Of a stretch of 64,000 bases of DNA, positions 56,704 through 64,000 are shown piece by piece. Location: the NCBI GenBank assembly GCA_030035585.1, contig CM057472.1, forward strand, positions 93,121,601-93,185,600, written 5' to 3'. This stretch comes from Dugong dugon (Eukaryota; Chordata; Mammalia; Sirenia; Dugongidae). Position 1 is the stretch's first letter, and each line of letters opens with the position of its first letter. The notes beneath the pieces were generated by a model, which saw only the letters and a program-made list of their open reading frames with translations, was not told the origin of the DNA and searched no databases. Position numbers and translations under genes: made by a program.

Positions 56704-59700
56704 CTATTTGTCCTTTTGTGATTGACTTCTTTCACTCAGCATAATGTCCTCCAGTTTCATCCATGTGATGAGATGCTTCACAGATTCATTGTTGTTCTTT
56801 CTCATTGCATAGTACTCCATGCTGTGTATGTACCATAGTTTGTTTATCCATTCATCTGTTGATGGGCATCTAGGTTGTTTCCATCGTTTTGCTGTTCTGA
56901 ACAATGCTGCCATGAGCATAGGTGTGCATATGTCTATTCGAGTGACGACTCTTATTTCTCTAGGATATATTCCTAGGAGTGGAATTGCTGTATCGAAAGG
57001 TATGTCTATTTCTAGATTTCTGAGGAAGTGCCATATCATTTTCCAGAATGGTTGTATCATTTTGCATTCCCACCAGCAGTGCATAAGAGTTTCAATCTCC
57101 ACATAGCCCCTCCAACATTTGTTATTTCCAGTGTTTTTGATTCGTGCCAGTAATGCCGGGGTGAGATGGTATCTCATTGTGGTTTTAATTTGCATTTCTC
57201 TAATGGCTAGTGATCGTTAGCATTCCTCATGTGTCTGTTGGCCATTTGAATGTCTTCTTTGGTGAAGTGTCTGTTCATTTCCTTTGCCCATTTTTTTAAA
57301 GAATTATTTGTCTTTTTGTTGTAGAGGTGTTGGATTTTCTTGTAGATTATGGAGATTAGACCTTTGTCTGACATGTACTGTCCAAAAATTTTTTGCCAAT
57401 CTGTAGGTTCTCTTTTGACTCTTTTGGTGAAGTCTTTTGAAGAGCATAGGTGTTTGATTTTTAGAAGATCCCAGTTATCTAGCTTATCTGTTGGGGTTTG
57501 TGGGTTGATGGTTATGGTTTGTATCCTGTTAATGCCATGTATTAAGGCCTGAAGTGTTGGTCCTAGTTTTTCTTCTATGAACTTTATAGTTTTAGACTTT
57601 ATATTCAGGTCTTTGATCCATTTGGAAGTAGTTTTTGTATACGGCGTGAGGTATGGGTCCTGTTTCATTTTTCTGCAGATCGAAATCCAGTTTTGCCAGC
57701 ATCATTTGTTAAAAAGACTGTCTTTTCCATATTTGATAGACTTTGGGCCCTTGTCGATGATCAGGTGACCGTAAGTGGATGGATTTACATCTGGGTTCTC
57801 AATTCTGTTCCATTGGTAAATGTATCTGTCATTGTACCAGTACCAGGCTGTTTTGACTACTGTGGCTGTATTGTAGGTTCTGAAGTCAGGTAGTGTGAGT
57901 CCTCCAACTTTATTCTTCTTCTTCAGTAGTGCTTTACTTATTCAGGGCTTCTTCCCTTTCCATATAAAGTTAATAATTATTTTTTCCATCTCTTTGAAGA
58001 ATAATGTTGGTATTTGGATCGGGATTGCATTGTATTTATAAATTACTTTGGGTAGAATTGTCCTTTTCACAATGTTGAGTCTGCCTATCCATGAGCATGG
58101 TATGTTTTTCCATTTATGTAGATCCCTTTGGGTTTCATGCAGAAGTGTTTGGTAGTTTTCTTTGTATAGGTCTTTTACATCCCTGGTCAGATTTATTCCT
58201 AAGTATTTTATCTTTTTAGGGGTATTGTTTTCCTGATTTCCTTTTCATCATTCTCCTTACTGGTGTATAGGAATCCAACCGATTTTTGAATGTTTATCTT
58301 GTATCCTGCTACTCTGCTGAATCTTTCTATTAGTTCCAGTAGATTTCTTGTGGAGTCTTTAGGGTTTTCTATGTATAGTATCATAACATTTGCAAATAGA
58401 GACAGTTTAACTTCTTCATTACCAATTTGGATGCCCGTTATTTCTTTTTCTGGCCTTATTGCTCTAGCTAAAACTTCCAGCACAGTGTTAATTAGGAGTG
58501 GTGATAAAGGGCATCCTTGTCTTGTTCCTGTTTTCAAGGGGAATGTTTTCAGCCTCTCTCCATTAAGAAAGATGTTGGCCATTGGTTTTGCATAGATGCC
58601 CTTTATTATGTTGAGAAATTTCCCTTCTATACCTATTTTATTGAGAGTTTTCATCAGGAATGGGTGTTGGACTTTGTCAAATGCCTTTTCTGCATCAATT
58701 GAGATGATCATGTGATTCTTTTCTTTCCTTTTATTTATATGGTGGATTACGTTGATTGATTTTCTAATGTTGAATCATCCTTGCATACCTGGTATGAATC
58801 CTACTTCGTTGTGGTCTATTAGTTTTTTGATATGATGCTGAAATCTATTGGCTAGAATTTTGTTCAGAATTTTTGCATCTATATTCATGAGAGAAATTTG
58901 TCTGTAATTTTCTTTTTTAGTGATGTCTCTGACTGGATTTGATATCAGCATTACGCTGGCTTCATAGAATGTCTTTGGAAGTGTTGCTTCCTCTTCTATG
59001 CTCTGAAATAGCTTGAGTAGTACCGGTACAAACTCTTCTGTAAATGTTTTGTAGAATTCTCCAGTGAAGCCATCTGGGCCAGGGCTTTTTTTGGTTGGGA
59101 GTTATTTTTATTACCTTTTCAATCTCTTCTCTTGTTATTGGTCTGTTCAGATTTTCAACATCACTTTCTTGTACTTTGTGTAGGCCTTGTGTTTCTAGAA
59201 ATTGATCCATTTCCGCTAGGTTTTCAAAAGTGTTGGAGTATAGTTTTTCATAATATTCTGTTATAATCTTTTTTATTTTAGTTGGGTCTGTTGTAATGTC
59301 CCCCATTTCATTTCTTATTTGGGTTATTTGTGCCCTCTGCTGTTTTTCTTTCGTCAGTCTGGCCAGTGGTTTGTCGATTTTGTTGATTCTTTCAAAGAAC
59401 CAACTTTTGGTTTTGTTGATTCTTTTTATTGTTTTTCTGTTCTCCATTTCATTTGTTTCTGCTCTGATCTTTACTATTTCCTTTCTTCTGGTGGTTGTGG
59501 GCTTTTTTTGTTATTCTCTTTCGATTTGTTTGAGTTCTGTAGTTAATGTTTTGATTTTTTTCCTTTCTTCTTCTTTGATATGTGTATATAATGCTATAAA
59601 TTGTCCTCTGAGGACTGCCTTTGCTGTGTCCCAAAGGTTTTATTATGATGTGTTTTCATTCTCATTTGATTCTAGGAATTTTTTGATTTCATCTCTGATA

Positions 59701-60493
59701 TCTTCTGTTATCCAGTGATGTGTAAGCACGGTATTTTTCAGTTTCCATGTAATTAATTCTTTTTCCTTGCTCTTTCTAGTGTTAATTTCTACCTTGATGA
59801 CGTTGTGGTCAGAGAAGATACATTGAATTATCTCAACGTTTTGGATCTTCTTGAGGATTGCTCTGTGGCCTAAGATGTGGTCTATTCCGGAGAATGTTCC
59901 ATGTGCATTGGAAAAGAATGTGTACTTTGCAGTGGTTGGATGGAGTGTTCTATATATGTCTATGAGGTCCAGTTGGCTGATTGTGCCCTTTAGGTCTTCT
60001 GTATCTTTGCTGAGTTTCTTCTTAGTTGTTGTGTCCTTTACTGAGAGTGGTTTGTTGAAGTCTCCTACTATTATTGTGGAACTGTCAATTTCTCTTTTCA
60101 GTGTTGTTAGACTTTGTTTTATGTATTTTGGAGCTCTGTCATTGGGTGTGTAGATGTTTATTGTGGTTATGTCTTCATGACGGATCGTCCCCTTAATCAT
60201 TATATCGTGTCCTTCTTTGTCTTTTATGGTTGATTCCGTTTTAAAGTCTATTTTATCTCAGATTAGAATTGCCACTCCTGCTCTTTTTTGGTAGTTGTTA
60301 ACTTGATACATTTGTTTCCAACCTTTGACTTTAATAAATTCACATCTTTGTTTCTAAGGTGTGTCTCTTGTAGACAGCATATTGATGGATCCTCTTTTCT
60401 TATCCATTCTGCCACTCTCTGTCTCTTTATGGGTGCATTGAGTCCATATACATTCAGTGTAATTATTGGTAGATGTGAGTTTGTTGCTGTCAT
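56704..60493 (-). pseudogene. L1 B ORF2 (endonuclease-reverse transcriptase), broken
   Basis: The ATG at 60493 opens MTATNSHLPIITLNVYG, and the TAG stop at 56704-56706 is intact, giving ~1263 codons. Endonuclease motifs QETHL, IIVGDFN, GIDHILG and SDHN are visible. The reverse transcriptase has [15 protein letters not shown] and RQGCPLSP, but its catalytic FADD box reads FANV near 58390, so both aspartates are gone. The Cys-rich end KCWRG...HCWWECK is present at 57120-57060. Other lesions: frameshifts near 60330, 59105 and 57225, tandem TAA TAA near 59643, TAA near 59510, and the TGA at 57702-57704 shared with A. Confidence 0.92.
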
Positions 60494-60956
60494 TTTGTGG
60501 GGCTTTTTTTTGTGGTGCTGACATTTTCTTTGTTCTTCTTACTCTCTTGTGGTGAGTTACTTTTGTTTGTGGATTTTTTTTTCATTTCTTTTGTTTTTGT
60601 AGGTTTTGTTTTTGCTGAGAGTTTATGTTTTTCCTCTTTTTTTTAATGAGTATGTTTGTTAACTTTCTCTGTGGTTACCATGAATTTTACCCTTATCTTT
60701 CTAAGTTTGAAGCATTCTACCATTACTTGGTATCTCCTTGCCTTCCTCTCCATTGGAAGGTTCTATACCTATGCCATTTATTTTGTCTTTTATTGTTTTG
60801 ATGTTGTTGTCATTTACTGATTAACTGCTCTGATTCCCTGTTGCATTTCTTTTGGTTTTGGATAGTCCTTGAGAATGCATTTCCTAAATTGGTATCTGGC
60901 TGGTACAACCCTGCATCCTAGATTCTGCCCGTGAGCTGAAGTTGTTTGTCCTCATT
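60494..60956 (-). other. Inter-ORF spacer of L1 B (463 bp)
   Basis: Non-coding and T-rich on the plus strand. Colinear with the 469-bp spacer of copy A. Confidence 0.7.
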
Positions 60957-61987
60957 TCAAAGAACTCCCTTTAATAATTCTTGTAAGTTTGGTTTGACTT
61001 TTACATATTCCCTTATTTTCTGTTTCTCTGGAAATGACCTAATTTCTCCATCAAATTTGAAGGAGAGTTTTGCAGGATATATTATTCTTGGCTGACTATT
61101 TTTTTCTTTCAAGATTTTATATATGTCATCCCACTGCCTTCTTGCCTGCATGGTTTCTGCTGAATAATCTGAGCTTAGTCTTATTGTTTCTCCTCTGTAT
61201 GTGACTTTTTGTTTTTCACGAGCTGCTGTCAGGATTGTTTGTTGGTCTTTGGTTTTAGTGAGTGTGATTATGATATGCCTCGGTGATTTTCTTTTGGGGT
61301 CTCTCCTATATGGGGTTCGTTGAGCTTCTTGGATGGCCAGCCTTTCATCTTTTATGATATTGGGGAAGTTTTCTGTCAGCAGTTCCTCAATGATCCTCTC
61401 TGTGTTTTCTGTTTTCTCTCCCTGTTCTGGAATTCCAATCACTCTCAAATTTTTGCTTTTGATTGTATCCCACATAACTCTCAGGGTCTCTTCATTTTTA
61501 TTTGTTCTTTTTTCTGAGTTTTCCTCAAACAGATTTGTATCCAAGTGTTTATCTTCAATTCCACTGATCCTGTCTTCCACTATTTCAGATCTGATTCTCA
61601 GCCCTTCTATGACACCGTCCATTTCTGAAATCTTGTTGTTTATCTTTGGATTTCTAATTGTTGTCTTTGTATAATTTCTAGTTGTGAATTTATTTTGGCG
61701 TTTTGTTCCTGCATTATTTTCCTGAATTCTTCCCATTTTTTGTCTGTATTTTCCATGAGTTTGTCTATTTTTTCCTCATGTTTGTAAGCTTTTTGCCTCA
61801 GCTCTTGGAGAATTCTCAGTATTAGAGATTTAAATTCCCTATCAGGTACTTCTAGAGCATTTTCTTCCACTGGAGAGTTATCTGGTGTTTTATTTTGGAG
61901 GCCTACTGGAACCATCGTATCCTGTTTTTTGTAAATGTTTTGGTATTGTCGGCTGTCTTCGGGGCATTCAGTAGTTATTTTTCTCAT
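60957..61987 (-). pseudogene. L1 B ORF1, one base from intact
   Basis: The ATG is at 61985-61987 (MRKITTECPEDSRQYQNIYK) and the TGA at 60957-60959. Order: a variable N-terminus, a coiled coil (QEQNAKINSQLEIIQRQQLE), the RRM with NLRVIGIPEQGEKTENTE, and the C-terminal domain with SAETMQARRQWDDIYKILKE and PRIIYPAKLSF. The only frame break I see is one lost T in the plus-strand stretch near 61643-61652 (copy A has TATCTTTTGG, B has TATCTTTGG). Expected protein is about 343 residues, close to ORF1p of other mammals. It binds L1 RNA as a trimer in the cytoplasmic ribonucleoprotein. Confidence 0.9.
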
Positions 61988-63032
61988 TTATAGATCGTAG
62001 ATTTGTTTGTTTCAACCCTTTTTTAAAAAAAAAATTTGACTACGTCTGAGCAGGCGGACTGTGTGTTCTTTGTTGTTTGCTCGTCTGTGGGCACAATACT
62101 TTTCGCCTCCTTCTCCAATTGGCAGGGTCAATCACTTAGATACGGTATGGCAAGGCAGGTCTAGCTGAAGAGGAGTTACTGGGACGGGTTATTTGTGGCA
62201 CTTACTACAGCCACCAGAGCGGGTCAGTAATCAGTGCTGGGCAGGTTCCAGTAGGCCCTGCCTGCACTGCTTGGTGATGTCATCTCAAGTGCATGGTGCA
62301 GATAGGCAGGATGCAGCAGGGTGATTGCTATGTGTGGAGCTAAGATGGATATGGGAGAGAGGAGAGAGGAACAGGAGCCAAAAAAATACAAACAAAAAAA
62401 AAAGAATGCTAGAGGAGCTTGCCGTTTGAGTGGAGAGATTAGAGACTTTGAAATGGAGAAAAACAGAAAGGGGAAGAGGAAGAAAAGAAAATCTAATAAT
62501 GAATAAGTAAAAATCAGAAAGGTTAAAGAACTGCAAATTTACCAGGAATCCCACCGGTGCAGCCATGAGGTCTGGGGAAGTCACTCTCGGGTGTTGCAGT
62601 ACAGCCTGACTAGAAGGCATAGAGGTATACAACGCCAGGTATTCAGGTACAGAAAGAGAAGGAAGATATAGAGAAATAAGTAACTGAGCAACGAAGAAAG
62701 ACAAAAAGGGAAAAAAAGGGAAAAGAAAACAAAACAAATAAAAAAAAAAACAAGAAATCCCCCCCCCAAACAACAGAAAAAAAAAAAACCAACAAAAAAA
62801 GAAATGCTCTCAGGGATCCTTCTGCACGTCTGTGCAAGTCGAGTGGGAATCTCCTTGCCACGCAGTACCCCCTGGCCAAAAAGGGCTCCCAACTCAAGAA
62901 AAGGAAAATAAAACAAACAAACAATTCAAAACAAACAAACGAACAAAAGCCCCGGGATCCCACCAGCGTGGAAGCCCATACTGGGCAGCAGCTCCACACT
63001 TGAACGGAGCTCCACAGCACCTCAGGAAGAAG

Positions 63033-63560
63033 CAAAGATGGTGCACGGAGCCAGGTATTTGAGCAAAAGGAGGGGAGGTGGTGAGAGGTAAGGAAGAAAT
63101 CAAAAGAAGCAGAAAAAAAAGCAACAGTAGCAGCCAACAAATGGCACTCAGAGAGCCAGATAGTGTGGGCTGTAGTTTCTCGGACAAGAGACTGTGTCCA
63201 TGGGAAGCAAAGGGGGCCGAGTGTGGGTGAAGAAGGGAAGGGAGTCAGAAAGTGTATATCACAAATTACCAGAGCTCTGCAGCCCCTGAGGAAGGAGAAA
63301 AGATGGTGCACCCAGCCAGGTATTTGAGCGAAAGGAGGGGGAGGTGGTGACAGGTAAGGAAGAAATCAAAAGAAGCAGAAAAAAGCGACACAAGCAGCCA
63401 ACAAATGGCACTCAGAGAGCCGGCCTGTTCTGATGTATGGAATCCAAGCAGCCGGTGTTTCCCGGTCAAGAGATTGTGGCCGCAGGAAGCAGAGGAGGCC
63501 GAGTCAGGTTGAAGAAGGGTAGGGGGTGGGAAAGCGTATATCGCAAATTACCGGTTGTTT
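63033..63560. repeat. Two tandem monomers in the L1 B 5' UTR
   Basis: Unit starts at 63033 (CAAAGATGGTGCACGGAGCC) and 63298 (AAAAGATGGTGCACCCAGCC), period 265. Internal order of blocks is the same as in A. Confidence 0.85.
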
Positions 63561-63655
63561 TGTCGCCCTCTGGACGCTCCGTGAGGCTGCTTTCTCATAC
63601 CCCCGTTCGCTGGTCTCTGATAGGAGTCCAAGATGGCGGATCCGCACTGCGTTAG
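63437..63655 (+). other. Antisense open frame in the L1 B 5' UTR (ORF0-like candidate)
   Basis: A 72-codon plus-strand frame starts MESKQPVFPGQEIVAAGSRG and stops 213 bp from the L1 5' end, exactly as in A. The offset antisense frame (63526-63735) ends 80 bp later, again as in A, with LREAAFSYPR, GRGPLHESLL and SLSVFSLHLVLG shared. There is no evidence for translation. Confidence 0.2.
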
Positions 63656-63883
63656 CTGGTAGGGGACCTCTGCATGAATCTCTCCTCGCTCTCCGTTCTC
63701 TGTCAGTTTTCTCACTCCATTTGGTGCTTGGCTGAGTTCTTTATCTCTTCATTTGATGTTTTAGGGTTTCAGGATTGTTGTATTCTCTGTTTGGCTTAGT
63801 TTTTCGGATCTTTGCTGTGGAGGGACAGCATGGTGCTTCTGCGTAGAGCTCCATTTTGCCAGAACCCCTCAACTTTTTTATTT

Positions 63884-64000
63884 TTGATGAATTGTTTTGG
63901 TGTCTTACAGGCAAAGTCTGTGCTTATATAGAGATGGGAAAATCCAGCAACAGCAAATTTCTGGAGTCATCATCTAATACTATTCTTCTCATGTACAGAT
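63884..64000. other. Unique flank
   Basis: Sequence beyond L1 B. Nothing recognised before the window ends. Confidence 0.4.

Larger units (their letters stand above)
55505..63868 (-). mobile_element. Near-complete LINE-1, copy B (8.4 kb)
   Basis: Same family, strand and architecture as L1 A, 47 kb away. The poly(T) tail is at 55505-55527 and the 5' end at 63868. Differences from A: two 5' UTR monomers rather than three, a C to A change in the 5' CAAGATGGCG motif (CAAAATGGAG), and a different set of frame lesions. No SINE has landed in either copy, which fits a fairly recent arrival compared with the L1M and the older L1 fragment. Confidence 0.93.
61988..63868 (-). promoter_or_regulatory. 5' UTR / internal promoter of L1 B (1.88 kb)
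   Basis: Same layout as copy A: an A/GA-rich block (62340-62800 on the plus strand, including C9 at 62761-62769), monomers and a conserved 5'-most ~330 bp. It is shorter than A mainly because one monomer is missing. Confidence 0.78.

Overview
The window is mammalian, and its repeats point to an elephant or close relative (Proboscidea, or at least Paenungulata). About 25 copies of one tRNA-derived SINE family carry the paenungulate AfroSINE signature: a head like GGAGCCCTGGTGGYRCAGTGG, a core like CCTATAGGGTCGCTATGAGTCGG, and a tail like CAATGGGTTTGGTTTT. They sit beside RTE/BovB-type LINE copies, whose 3' end resembles the SINE tail, and a long lineage-specific L1. The taxon call rests on repeat recognition only. 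I found no convincing host protein-coding gene, no structural RNA gene and no CRISPR. This looks like AT-rich intergenic or deep intronic DNA. Nearly every open reading frame belongs to a decayed transposon or is a chance frame. || Layout. 1-7.8 kb: old sequence with two MIRs, a 5' fragment of an older L1 (3541-6019, minus) and three SINEs. 7.8-16.5 kb: near-complete L1 'A' (minus) with an 18-bp target-site duplication. 16.5-34.2 kb: unique DNA with two MaLR-like LTRs, many SINEs, MIRs, a MER5-like fragment, internally deleted RTE copies at 21.3 and 24.9 kb and a possible solo LTR at 33.7 kb. 34.2-48 kb: mostly unique DNA with SINEs, MIRs, a short L1 3'-end insertion with a duplicated 3' UTR unit (37.4 kb), one LTR and several microsatellites. 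48.2-50.2 kb: an older L1M-type 3' half (plus). 50.4-50.9 kb: an ERVL-type solo LTR. 50.9-55.5 kb: unique DNA, one SINE, one LTR and a possible old L1 tail. 55.5-63.9 kb: near-complete L1 'B' (minus), the sister of A. || L1 A and L1 B share one architecture: a 1.9-2.2 kb 5' UTR with tandem ~270-300 bp monomers, ORF1 (~343 codons), an unusually long ~460-470 bp inter-ORF spacer, ORF2 (~1265 codons: endonuclease, reverse transcriptase, Cys-rich end), and a ~1.2 kb 3' UTR with an internal duplication. Both are dead from frameshifts and stops. They also share one identical in-frame TGA in ORF2, which suggests an already defective source copy. RTE-type machinery probably moved the SINEs and two internally deleted RTE derivatives that kept both ends. 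The nearest thing to something undescribed is this non-autonomous RTE layer, together with the L1 5' UTR, which carries variable monomers and two antisense reading frames kept in both copies at a fixed distance from the L1 5' end.
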